The notes below the pieces were generated by a model. The model made no database searches. It saw only the letters and a program-made list of their open reading frames with translations, and was not told the origin of the DNA. A program made the translations under genes and the position numbers. 64,000 bases of DNA, from assembly GCF_002211285.1 (NCBI RefSeq), contig NZ_LOKX01000023.1:310001-374000 (forward strand). The letters are read 5' to 3'. This DNA comes from Rhizobium sp. R635. GTDB taxonomy: Bacteria > Pseudomonadota > Alphaproteobacteria > Rhizobiales > Rhizobiaceae. Each line of letters starts with the position of its first letter. The stretch's first letter is position 1. This document shows positions 36,369-47,383 of this stretch, piece after piece.

Positions 36369-36938
36369 ATGTCTATCGAAGCGCTGATCGAGAACTACGG
36401 CCTGCTGGCTATATTCCTGGGCGCGGCCTTCGAAGGCGAGACGGCCGCCTTCCTCGGCGGCGTGGTCGCTCATCGCGAACTGCTCACCTATTGGTCGGCG
36501 TCGCTTGCGGCCACCGCAGGCTCCTTCGCCGGCGACCAGCTCTGGTTCTTCGCCGGCCGTTATGCCGCGCAATGGAGCGTCGTGCGCCGGCTGATGGAAA
36601 AGCCGGCGCTTGCTCGCGCAACCGGGCTTCTGGAGCAATATCCCACAGGTTTCATCCTGGCGTTTCGTTTTCTGGTGGGATTGCGGACGATCAGCCCTGT
36701 TGTCATCGGCACGACCCGGATACCGACCGGAAAATTCATCGCCCTGAATGCTGTAGCCGCGCTGGTCTGGGGGCAGCTTTTCACGGCGCTCGGTTATCTG
36801 TTCGGACACAGCATCCAGCAGACACTCGGCCACCTTCCCCTTCACCGTCACCTGCTGATCGCGGTCGGCGCCGCGGCTGTCGTCGCGGCCGCGGTCCTTG
36901 CCTTTCGCAAGATGAAACCGAGTGCCGGCCACTCATAA
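36369..36938 (+). CDS. DedA family membrane protein
   Basis: A 189-residue DedA/SNARE-associated (VTT) family protein, thought to take part in lipid flipping and membrane homeostasis. Family motifs are clear: ENYGLLAIFLGAAFEGETAA, the ATAGSFAGDQLWFFAGRYA segment and the arginine-containing FILAFRFLVGLRTISPVVIG. Several membrane helices are expected, the last near residues 155-178. The start is preceded by GGAGG. It follows the flavoprotein gene by 33 bases and is likely co-transcribed. Confidence 0.92.
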   Translation: MSIEALIENYGLLAIFLGAAFEGETAAFLGGVVAHRELLTYWSASLAATAGSFAGDQLWFFAGRYAAQWSVVRRLMEKPALARATGLLEQYPTGFILAFRFLVGLRTISPVVIGTTRIPTGKFIALNAVAALVWGQLFTALGYLFGHSIQQTLGHLPLHRHLLIAVGAAAVVAAAVLAFRKMKPSAGHS

Positions 36939-36950
36939 GAGCGCGGCGCC

Positions 36951-37994
36951 CTACTCCATGACGATCTGCAGCTTCACGTCGCTCGGCCGCGCCTCGACGG
37001 CGCGGTCGAACGCCTTGATCGAGTCCTCGAATTTGAAGGTCTCGGAGATCAACGGCTTCAGGTCGACGCGGCCCGATGCCAGCAGCGCGATCGAGCGCTC
37101 ATACTGGTGCGCATAGCGGAACACCGTCTCGATGCGGATCTCCTTGGTGGTGGCCGTCGAAACATCGAAGCCGACCGGGTTGACCGGCAGGCCGACGGCA
37201 ACGATGACGCCGCCAGGGCGCGGCAGCGCCATGATCGTCTCCCAGGCCTTCGGCGAGCCGGAGCATTCGAAGACGACATCGGCGCCCCAGCCATTGGTCA
37301 GCCGGCCGACCTCTTCGATCAGGTTCTTCTCACGGATGTTGACCGGAATGACGCCCTGATACTGCGCTGATATATCGAGCTTCGGCTGGGCGAGATCGGC
37401 AACGATCGCGCGGGCGCAGCCGCCGGCGAGCGCAGCAATCGCCACCATCGTGCCGATCGGCCCGGCGCCGAGGACGATGGCGGTATCGCCAGGCGCGATC
37501 TTCGCCTTGCTCGCCGCCTGCATGCCGACCGCGAAAGGCTCGACCATCGCGCCTTCGGCGAAGCTGACATTGTCGGGCAGCTTGAAGGTATAATTTGCCG
37601 GATGCACGACCTCGGGCGTCAGCACGCCATGGATCGGCGGCGTTGCCCAGAAGATGACGGCAGGATCGATATTGTACATGCCGAGCCGGCTCGCCTTGGA
37701 GTTCGGATCGGGAATACCGGGCTCCATGCAGACGCGGTCGCCGACCTTGAGATGAGTCACCCCAGGCCCGACCTCGACCACCGTCCCGGCCGCCTCGTGA
37801 CCGAGTACCATCGGCGCGTTGACGACGAAGGGACCGATCTTGCCGTGGGTGTAATAATGGACGTCCGAACCGCAGACGCCCACGGTATGAATCCTGATCT
37901 TCACCTGCCCCGGCCCCGTTTCCAGAGGCAGATCGATATCGCGAAGAGCAAGCTCATGCTGGCGCTCCAGCACCAGCGCACGGACTTTGGTCAT
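36951..37994 (-). CDS. xylitol/sorbitol dehydrogenase-type zinc alcohol dehydrogenase
   Basis: A 347-residue medium-chain dehydrogenase. The catalytic zinc ligands are present: C41 in GVCGSDVHYY, and H66-E67 in LGHEAAGTVVE. The NAD-binding motif is VLGAGPIGTMVAIAALAGG. The structural-zinc cysteines common in this superfamily are absent from the lobe MEPGIPDPNSKASRLGMYN, as in xylitol and sorbitol dehydrogenases. The sequence IFWATPPIHGVLTPE is typical of the xylitol dehydrogenase clade. It likely oxidises a sugar alcohol to a ketose with NAD. It stands alone here, convergent with dedA; GGAAGGAAA precedes the ATG. Confidence 0.88.
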   Translation of the reverse strand: MTKVRALVLERQHELALRDIDLPLETGPGQVKIRIHTVGVCGSDVHYYTHGKIGPFVVNAPMVLGHEAAGTVVEVGPGVTHLKVGDRVCMEPGIPDPNSKASRLGMYNIDPAVIFWATPPIHGVLTPEVVHPANYTFKLPDNVSFAEGAMVEPFAVGMQAASKAKIAPGDTAIVLGAGPIGTMVAIAALAGGCARAIVADLAQPKLDISAQYQGVIPVNIREKNLIEEVGRLTNGWGADVVFECSGSPKAWETIMALPRPGGVIVAVGLPVNPVGFDVSTATTKEIRIETVFRYAHQYERSIALLASGRVDLKPLISETFKFEDSIKAFDRAVEARPSDVKLQIVME

Positions 37995-38230
37995 GATCGG
38001 TTTCCTTCCCTATGGCGCGCCGGATTCAGCGAGTGCCGCTGACGCGACTATAAGACCGTAGGGGGCGGCAATTCAATCACGCAATCAGGCTTTTGCTCAG
38101 CATTCGATGAAATGCCCATTTCCTATAATCCGAAAGATTCACGTTCCAAGACCTCTGTATGATTCCAGCCGAGGCCGACGGGGAGTACATTCTCATTCAG
38201 GTTCCCCGGGCAATGAGGACAGGCAAAGAA

Positions 38231-38416
38231 ATGAAGCACGATAAAGACAAAGTCGGCAGAAACCGGCCTTTCGGATCGACGATATCAAGGCCATTCCGGG
38301 ACCTCTGGCACTGGCTCGTGGAGCCGATCACCGCACTTCGGCAAGGCTGGCAGCCGAAGCCGGTGCGCGTTGTCGCAGAAACGACGGATCGAAATCATCC
38401 CCGGCAGCGTTATTAG
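38231..38416 (+). CDS. small hypothetical protein
   Basis: A possible 61-residue basic protein starting MKHDKDKVGRNRPFG and containing RDLWHWLVEPITALRQGWQP, which could form an amphipathic helix. An in-frame start further up (38159) exists; the ATG at 38231 has a weak AGG-type site. It overlaps only slightly with the CopC-like frame ahead. No family was recognised, and it may be spurious. Confidence 0.4.
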   Translation: MKHDKDKVGRNRPFGSTISRPFRDLWHWLVEPITALRQGWQPKPVRVVAETTDRNHPRQRY

Positions 38417-38492
38417 CCATGCGCCGGCATGGCGTTTCGGAAGCATGACGGCTCCGGGCACCATGCGGATCGGCGAGATAAGGAAGACCATC

Positions 38493-38855
38493 ATGAAGTC
38501 GATCGTGTCATTCTGCCTGTTCGCATCCCTTCTCTTCGCCGCAAGTGAGGCGTCTGCGGCCCTGGAGCAGGCATCGCTCCCGCCGCTGGAGCAGGAAGAA
38601 GAGCTGGTGCCCGCCAATCTCGAGCTTACCTTCACCGGCCCGGTCGATCTTGCCCGCTCGACGGCCGTCCTGCTGGATGCCCAGGGCTTGGCCCTTCCCA
38701 CAGGCAAGCCGTTTCTCTCCGGCCCCGAAGGCTCCATCTTCAAGGTCCCGCTCGATCCCTCCATGGCCCCCGGCCTCTACACCCTCGACTGGCGCGTGCT
38801 CTCGATGGACGGCCATAGCGCCGAAGGCCAATATCAGTTCCGCGTCGATCCCTAG
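38493..38855 (+). CDS. CopC-like periplasmic protein
   Basis: A 120-residue secreted protein. The signal peptide is MKSIVSFCLFASLLFAASEA, with cleavage near ASA-AL. The mature part looks like a CopC beta-barrel: ANLELTFTGPVDLARSTAVL, and the closing LYTLDWRVLSMDGHSAEGQY. The DxH of CopC (here DGH) is present, but the N-terminal His used for copper(II) binding is missing. It may therefore bind copper weakly or have another role. The ATG at 38493 follows AGGAAG; the longer frame is not supported. No copD gene is adjacent. Confidence 0.75.
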   Translation: MKSIVSFCLFASLLFAASEASAALEQASLPPLEQEEELVPANLELTFTGPVDLARSTAVLLDAQGLALPTGKPFLSGPEGSIFKVPLDPSMAPGLYTLDWRVLSMDGHSAEGQYQFRVDP

Positions 38856-38882
38856 CGCGCCGGCCGTGACCGCATAAAAGCA

Positions 38883-38899
38883 TTTATAAGATTTTTATA
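38883..38899 (+). promoter_or_regulatory. candidate KdpE-binding direct repeat
   Basis: TTTATA (38883-38888), 5 bases, TTTATA (38894-38899). The E. coli KdpE site is, to my knowledge, TTTATA-n5-TTTACA, so spacing and sequence match closely. It lies 166 bases upstream of the first kdp-linked small gene, in an AT-rich stretch. Confidence 0.6.
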
Positions 38900-39064
38900 T
38901 TGATGGCCGTTCGCCCGTCTCGAACCTTTATGCCCTTCGGCTCCATATTCATGTCCGAGAGATCGAAAAGATCATCTCCACGCCAGAAAGCATGAAAGGC
39001 GGCCCCTCCGGGACGGCGCCCTTTGTCTTGTCTGACTCCAAGAAAAACAACAGGAGTCACGATC

Positions 39065-39148
39065 ATGATGGATATCATTCTACTCGGCACGGCGACCATA
39101 TTCTTCGCGCTGTGCTTTGCCTACGTCAGAGCCTGCGACAGGCTTTAG
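39065..39148 (+). CDS. 27-residue membrane peptide upstream of kdpF
   Basis: A tiny gene encoding MMDIILLGTATIFFALCFAY plus the end VRACDRL. CAGGAG lies 8 bases before the ATG. It is a single hydrophobic helix with a short basic tail. Similar peptides ending in a CxRL/CERL-type motif occur upstream of kdp genes in other proteobacteria, as I recall. It ends 13 bases before kdpF and is likely part of the kdp operon, perhaps a stabilising or regulatory subunit. The role is inferred from position. Confidence 0.7.
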   Translation: MMDIILLGTATIFFALCFAYVRACDRL

Positions 39149-39161
39149 TGGAGAAACGACG

Positions 39162-39251
39162 ATGACCCTCGATTATGTCTTGAGCGGCGCAGTGACCGTG
39201 TTTCTCACCGTTTATCTCACCTACGCTCTCCTTCGCCCGGAGCGCTTCTGA
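39162..39251 (+). CDS. kdpF: potassium-transporting ATPase subunit KdpF
   Basis: A 29-residue hydrophobic peptide, MTLDYVLSGAVTVFLTVYLT followed by YALLRPERF. The ending YALLRPERF matches the KdpF family pattern (E. coli ends in YALINAEAF). KdpF stabilises the KdpABC complex in the inner membrane. TGGAG precedes the ATG. It is too short for most gene finders. It lies directly before kdpA with a palindrome between. Confidence 0.88.
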   Translation: MTLDYVLSGAVTVFLTVYLTYALLRPERF

Positions 39252-39269
39252 AAAAACTCGCGCTTCCGA

Positions 39270-39287
39270 GGTCGCGCATGCGCGACC
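39270..39287. repeat. perfect 18-base palindrome between kdpF and kdpA
   Basis: GGTCGCGCATGCGCGACC is its own reverse complement. It lies in the 68-base gap between the kdpF stop and the kdpA start. It may act as an mRNA stem or be a binding site; function is unknown. Confidence 0.6.
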
Positions 39288-39319
39288 GGGAACCAACCGG
39301 GTATTGAAAGTTTAACTCC

Positions 39320-41023
39320 ATGACCCTCAACGGATGGCTTCAGATCCTGCTTTTCTGCGGGATCGTCCTCGTGCTCGTCAAACCGCTCGGCGCCTATATG
39401 ACGCGCGTCTTCAGCGGCGAGCGCACTCTTCTCTCACCAGTTCTCGTTCCGATCGAACGGGGACTTTACCGTCTTGCCGGCACCGGCGAACGGGAGGAGC
39501 AGCATTGGACCTCCTATGCTTTCGCCATGCTGGCCTTCAACCTGCTCGGCGTCATCGTGCTTTACGCGCTGCAGCGCCTCCAGGCGGGCCTTCCCTATAA
39601 TCCGGCCGGGATGGCGGCCGTCCCGCCCGAGCTTTCGTTCAACACCGCCGTCAGCTTCGTCAGCAACACCAACTGGCAGAACTACGGCGGCGAAAGCACG
39701 ATGTCCTATCTGACCCAGATGGCGGGCTTCACCGTCCAGAACTTCGTCTCGGCTGCAACAGGCATTGCCATCGCGCTCGCCTTCATCCGCGCCTTCGCGC
39801 GCTCTTCGGGCAAGGCCATCGGCAATTTCTGGGTCGATATGACGAGGGCGACCTTTTACGTGCTGCTGCCGATCTGCGTGGCGCTGACACTCGTCTATGT
39901 CTATCTCGGCGTGCCGCAGACGCTCGGACCCTATGTCAATGCGACGACGCTCGAAGGCGCGCAGCAGACGATCGCGGTCGGCCCCGTCGCCTCGCAGCTT
40001 GCCATCAAGATGCTCGGCACAAACGGCGGCGGCTTCTTCAACGCCAACTCCGCCCATCCTTTCGAAAACCCCGATGCGATCTCCAATCTCATCCAGATGG
40101 TCTCGATCTTCGCGATCGGCGCGGCTCTGACCAACGTCTTCGGCCGCATGGTCGGCAATCAGCGACAGGGCTGGGCGATCCTCGCTACGATGGGCATTCT
40201 CTTCATCGCAGGCGTCATCGTCACCTATTGGGCCGAAGCGGCCGGCAACCCGCTGATACATGCCTTCGGCTTGGCTGGCGGCAACATGGAAGGCAAGGAA
40301 GTCCGTTTCGGCGTCGCCCTGTCCTCGCTCTTTGCGGTCATCACCACGGCGGCTTCCTGCGGCGCGGTCAACGCCATGCACGGTTCGTTCACCGCTCTCG
40401 GCGGCCTGATCCCGCTCATCAACATGCAGCTCGGCGAAATCATCGTCGGCGGTGTCGGCGCGGGTTTCTACGGCATCCTGCTCTTCATCATCGTCGCCGT
40501 CTTCGTCGCCGGGCTGATGGTCGGCCGTACGCCGGAATATCTCGGCAAGAAGATCGAGGCGAAGGAGATGAAAATGGCCGTTCTCGCCATCCTCTGCCTG
40601 CCGCTCGCCATGCTCGTTTTCACCGCGATCGCCACGGTTTTGCCGAGCGCCGTCGCCTCGATCGGCACCGCCGGCCCGCACGGCTTCTCCGAGATCCTCT
40701 ATGCCTATACCTCGGCTGCGGCCAATAACGGCTCGGCTTTCGGCGGCCTGACGGGCAATACGCCCTGGTACAACGTGACACTCGGTATCGGCATGCTCGC
40801 CGGCCGTTTCCTGGTCATCATCCCGGCCCTTGCCATCGCCGGCTCGCTGATCGCCAAGAAGGCGGTTCCGGCTTCGGCAGGCACCTTCCCGACGGACGGC
40901 CCGCTCTTCGTCGGCCTGCTCGTCGGCACGATCCTGATCGTCGGCGGCCTGACCTTCTTCCCGGCGCTGGCCCTCGGCCCCGTCGTCGAGCATCTGGTCA
41001 TGATCGCCGGCCAGACCTTCTGA
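39320..41023 (+). CDS. kdpA: potassium-transporting ATPase subunit KdpA
   Basis: A 567-residue KdpA, the potassium-channel-like subunit of the Kdp ATPase, of the SKT superfamily. It has about ten membrane helices. Selectivity-filter-like repeats are visible: SFVSNTNWQNYGGESTMSYL, LGTNGGGFFNANSAHPFENP, AASCGAVNAMHGSFTALGG and AAANNGSAFGGLTGNTPWYN. It binds and admits K+ at high affinity under potassium limitation. No strong ribosome site precedes it, so its translation may depend on coupling with kdpF. The kdpB gene follows 65 bases later. Confidence 0.97.
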   Translation: MTLNGWLQILLFCGIVLVLVKPLGAYMTRVFSGERTLLSPVLVPIERGLYRLAGTGEREEQHWTSYAFAMLAFNLLGVIVLYALQRLQAGLPYNPAGMAAVPPELSFNTAVSFVSNTNWQNYGGESTMSYLTQMAGFTVQNFVSAATGIAIALAFIRAFARSSGKAIGNFWVDMTRATFYVLLPICVALTLVYVYLGVPQTLGPYVNATTLEGAQQTIAVGPVASQLAIKMLGTNGGGFFNANSAHPFENPDAISNLIQMVSIFAIGAALTNVFGRMVGNQRQGWAILATMGILFIAGVIVTYWAEAAGNPLIHAFGLAGGNMEGKEVRFGVALSSLFAVITTAASCGAVNAMHGSFTALGGLIPLINMQLGEIIVGGVGAGFYGILLFIIVAVFVAGLMVGRTPEYLGKKIEAKEMKMAVLAILCLPLAMLVFTAIATVLPSAVASIGTAGPHGFSEILYAYTSAAANNGSAFGGLTGNTPWYNVTLGIGMLAGRFLVIIPALAIAGSLIAKKAVPASAGTFPTDGPLFVGLLVGTILIVGGLTFFPALALGPVVEHLVMIAGQTF

Positions 41024-41088
41024 GGTGATGCCGTGACGCTCCGTCATAGGTTTCCATCACCATCCTCGTTTCAAAGCTGGAGTCTCTT

Positions 41089-43149
<2,061 letters not shown>

Positions 43150-43168
43150 ATACGCAAGGAGCAGAACA

Positions 43169-43738
43169 ATGTTTAGAGAATTTCGTCCCGCGGTCGTCAT
43201 GATCGTTGCCACCACCGCCATAACAGGCCTGCTCTATCCCCTCGCCATGACGGGCGCGGCCCAAGCGCTCTTCCCCGCTCAGGCGAACGGCAGCCTGATC
43301 GAGAAGAACGGCCAGGTGATCGGCTCGACGCTGATCGGCCAGGCCTTCACCAGCGACAAATATTTCCACGGCCGGCCGTCGGCCGCCGGCGACGGCTACA
43401 ATGCCGCCGCCTCCAGCGGCTCGAACCTCGGCCCGACCAGCCAGAAGCTGATCGACCGCGTCAAGGGCGACTATGAGGCCGCCAAAGCCACGAACCCGAA
43501 TGCCGAGGTTCCGCCCGACCTCGTCACCGCTTCCGGCAGCGGCCTCGATCCGCATATTTCGCCCGAGGCCGCCTACTTCCAGGTGGCCCGCGTCGCCAAG
43601 GCGCGCAACATCGACGAGGCCAAGGTCAAGATGCTGGTCGACGGCGCCGTGCACGATCGCGAACTCGGCATATTGGGCGAACCCACCGTCAATGTTCTGG
43701 CGTTGAACCAGAGCCTTGATGCTTCTATGACTGAGTGA
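43169..43738 (+). CDS. kdpC: potassium-transporting ATPase subunit KdpC
   Basis: A 189-residue KdpC, which has one N-terminal membrane helix (VVMIVATTAITGLLYPLAMT) and a periplasmic domain. Family motifs are GQAFTSDKYFHGRPSAAGDG, YNAAASSGSNLGPTS, SGSGLDPHISPEAAYFQVAR and VNVLALNQSLD. It assembles with KdpB and KdpA. AGGAG precedes the ATG. A large inverted-repeat element follows and separates it from kdpD. Confidence 0.96.
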   Translation: MFREFRPAVVMIVATTAITGLLYPLAMTGAAQALFPAQANGSLIEKNGQVIGSTLIGQAFTSDKYFHGRPSAAGDGYNAAASSGSNLGPTSQKLIDRVKGDYEAAKATNPNAEVPPDLVTASGSGLDPHISPEAAYFQVARVAKARNIDEAKVKMLVDGAVHDRELGILGEPTVNVLALNQSLDASMTE

Positions 43739-43759
43739 AGGTTGCGGGCTACAACCTCT

Positions 43760-43877
43760 CCCTCATTCCTGTGCTCGTCACAGGAATCCAGCCACGCGAA
43801 GTCCTTCGCGTGAAAAGAGTCTTCCGCGCCGCAGACGCGGCGCTGCTGGATCCCTGTGACGAGCACAGGGATGAGGG
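43760..43877. repeat. 118-base cruciform-like element between kdpC and kdpD
   Basis: The outer arms (43760-43792 and 43845-43877) are 33 bases long and complementary with two mismatches. Each arm holds a small palindrome (CCTGTG, five bases, CACAGG or its equivalent). Two inner hairpins follow: ACGCGAAG/CTTCGCGT (43794-43811) and GCGCCGC/GCGGCGC (43826-43843). The design suggests a mobile or multicopy palindromic repeat. Confidence 0.75.
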
Positions 43878-43915
43878 AAGGGGAGCAAGCCTCCCCGATA
43901 GGAAAGACCACACGT

Positions 43916-46620
43916 ATGCCAGACGACAATCGCGACCAGGCCGGCAGGCCCTCGCCCGATGCGCTTCTTGAAAAAGCCCGGGCGGAAACACGCGGCCGTC
44001 TGAAGATCTTCCTCGGCGCCGCCCCCGGCGTCGGCAAGACCTACGAGATGCTGATCTCCGGCCGCGCCAAGATCGCCGACGGTCTCGATGTCGTCATCGG
44101 CGTCGTCGAGACCCACGGCCGCAAGGAGACCGAGGCGCTGCTGGCCGGCTTCGAGATCATTCCGCGCGTGAAGGTCGCCTATCGCGGCCAGACGCTCGAG
44201 GAAATGGATCTCGACGGCATCCTCGCCCGCCGGCCCGATCTCGTGCTGGTCGACGAACTCGCTCATACCAATGCCGAAGGCAGCCGCCACCCCAAGCGCT
44301 ATCTCGACGTCAAGGAGCTGCTCGATCGCGGCATCGACGTCTATACGACGCTGAATATCCAGCATGTCGAGAGCCTCAACGACGTCGTCTCGCAGATCAC
44401 CCGCATCCGCGTGCGCGAGACGGTGCCGGACTCGATCATCGACCTTGCCGACGATGTCGAGATCATCGACCTGACGCCGGACGATCTCATCAAGCGTCTG
44501 CATGACGGCAAGGTCTATATGCCCCGCACCGCCGAGCGGGCGCTGACCAACTATTTCACGCCCGGCAACCTGACGGCGCTGAGAGAACTGGCGCTGCGCA
44601 AAACCGCCCAGCGCGTCGACGACCAGTTGCTCACCCATATGCAGGCCCATGCTATCTCGGGCCCTTGGGCGGCGGGCGAGAGGGTGCTCGTCTCGGTCGA
44701 CCATCACCCGCGTTCCGCTTCGCTGGTGCGCTACGCCTCCCGCATGGCGTCGCGGCTGCGCGCGCCCTGGGCCGCCGTCTATATCGAGACCAATCGCTCG
44801 ATCAATCTGACGGAAACGGAGCGCGACAGTGTCGCCGCGACGCTGCGGCTTGCCGAACAGCTCGGCGGCGAGGCGATCACCATTCCGGGCCGCGAAGTCG
44901 CCGAGGAACTCGTCCGCCACGCCGCCGCCAACAACGTCACCCATATCGTCATCGGCGCCCCGAAGAAGCCGACATGGCGCGACTGGTGGAGCCGCTCGAT
45001 CACCGACGAACTGATCCGCAAGACCGGCGAGATCAGCGTCCACGTCATATCGGGCAACGAAAAGGACGGGACCACCGCGCGCGGCGTCAGAGCCGCCGCC
45101 ATCGCGCCGCAGATAGATTTCTGGGCCTATCTGCTGGCGACCGCCTATGTCGCCGTCGCGCTCGGCGTCAGCGTCGTGCTCGACCAGGTGCTCGACGTGC
45201 GCAACCTCGCGCTCGTCTTCCTGATGGCGGTGCTGACCTCCGCCGTCATCCATGGCCTGAGACCGGCGCTCTTCAGCTGCATCCTCAGCGCGCTGTCCTT
45301 CAACTTCTTCTTCCTGCCGCCGCGCTACACGCTGACGATCAGCGATCCGGAAAGCGTGCTCGCCCTCTTTTTCTTCCTCGGCGTCGCCATCATCGCCAGC
45401 AACCTGACCGCCACGGTACAGCGCCAGGCCGCAGCAGCCCGCCAGCGGGCGCGCACGACCGAGGATCTCTATCTCTTCTCGAAGAAGCTCGCCGGCACCG
45501 GCACGCTCGACGACGTGCTCTGGGCGACCGCCTTCCAGCTTGCCTCGATGCTGAAGGTCCGCGTCGTGCTGCTGCTGCCGGAGGAAGGCAGCATCGCCGT
45601 CAAGGCGGGCTATCCGCCCGACGATACGCTCGACGATGCCGATATCGCCGCCGCGCGCTGGGCCTGGGAGCACAATCACGCCGCCGGAAGCGGCGCCGAC
45701 ACCTTGCCCGGCGCCAAGCGGCTCTATGTACCGCTTAGAACCGGGCGCACCGCCGTCGGCGTCATCGGCCTCGACAGCGACCGACGCGACGGGCCGTTGC
45801 TGACGCCTGAACAGCAGCGCCTGCTCGACGCGCTGGCCGACCAGGCGGCCCTTGCCATCGAACGCGTCCAGCTCGTCGCCGATGTCGATCGGGCCAGGCT
45901 TGCGGCGGAAGCCGACCGGCTGCGCTCGGCCCTGCTCACCTCGATCTCGCATGACCTGAAGACGCCGCTTGCCGCCATCCTCGGTGCCGCCGGCACGCTG
46001 CGCGACTATTTCGTCTCCATGCCCGAGGAAGATCGCGCCGACCTACTCTCCACGGTCGTCGACGAATCGGAGCGGCTGAACCGCTTCATCGCCAACCTGC
46101 TCGACATGACCAAGATCGAATCCGGCGCGATGGAGCCGAACTCAGCGCTGCACTATGCCGGCGATATCGTCGGCAGTGCGCTGGCCCGCGCCGCCAAGAT
46201 CCTCGAGCGTCACAAGACGCAGATGAATATCCCCGCCGACCTGCCGATGGTCCGCGTCGATCCCGTCCTGTTCGAGCAGGTGATCTTCAACCTGCTCGAC
46301 AATGCCGCGAAATACGCGCCCGAGGGATCGGTGATCCAGATCGGCGGCTGGGCCGATGCCGACCAGGTCGTCGTGCAGATCTCGGACGAGGGCCCCGGCA
46401 TCCCGCCGGCCGATCTCACCCGTGTCTTCGACACTTTCTACCGCGTGCGCAAGGGCGATCAGGTGCGCGCCGGCACCGGTCTCGGCCTTTCCATCTGCCG
46501 CGGCTTCATCGAGGCGATGGGCGGCACGATCGCCGCCGGCAACCGGACGGGCCGCCCGGGCGCCGTCTTCACCATCCGCCTGCCGAAACCCACCGACATT
46601 CCAATACTGGATGAACTCAA

Positions 46621-46624
<4 letters not shown>
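43916..46624 (+). CDS. kdpD: sensor histidine kinase KdpD
   Basis: A 902-residue potassium/turgor-sensing kinase. The N-terminal KdpD domain has the Walker A motif GAAPGVGKTYEML (residues about 34-46) and DELAHTNAEGSRH. A USP-like domain covers roughly residues 250-370. Membrane helices lie about 400-500 (YLLATAYVAVALGVSVVL, LALVFLMAVLTSAVI). A GAF-like region follows, then HisKA with phospho-acceptor H679 in TSISHDLKTPLAAILG, and ATPase motifs LLDNAAKYAP and DEGPGIPP. The ATG at 43916 follows AGGAAAG; a longer frame would read through the repeat. Its stop overlaps the kdpE start. Confidence 0.95.
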
Positions 46625-47313
<689 letters not shown>

Positions 47314-47335
47314 TCCCTTCCCTCCCGCTGCCCGT

Positions 47336-47381
47336 ACAGTATCGAGCCCGAACAGCATCGAGCCCAACAGCATCGAGAATG
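47336..47381 (+). repeat. threefold 15-16-base direct repeat before ptsN
   Basis: The motif ACAGYATCGAG occurs three times in a row (47336, 47352, 47367). The last copy runs up to the ptsN start codon at 47384. It covers the ribosome binding region, which lacks a clear Shine-Dalgarno match. Confidence 0.55.
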
Positions 47382-47383
47382 AC

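Noticed and set aside
43856..43915. 20-residue N-terminal extension of KdpD
   Set aside because: It would be translated from the inverted-repeat element, and a ribosome site lies in front of 43916.
43778..45952. 724-residue antisense frame inside kdpD
   Set aside because: It lies opposite a clear KdpD, shows the same low-complexity composition and has no recognisable motif.
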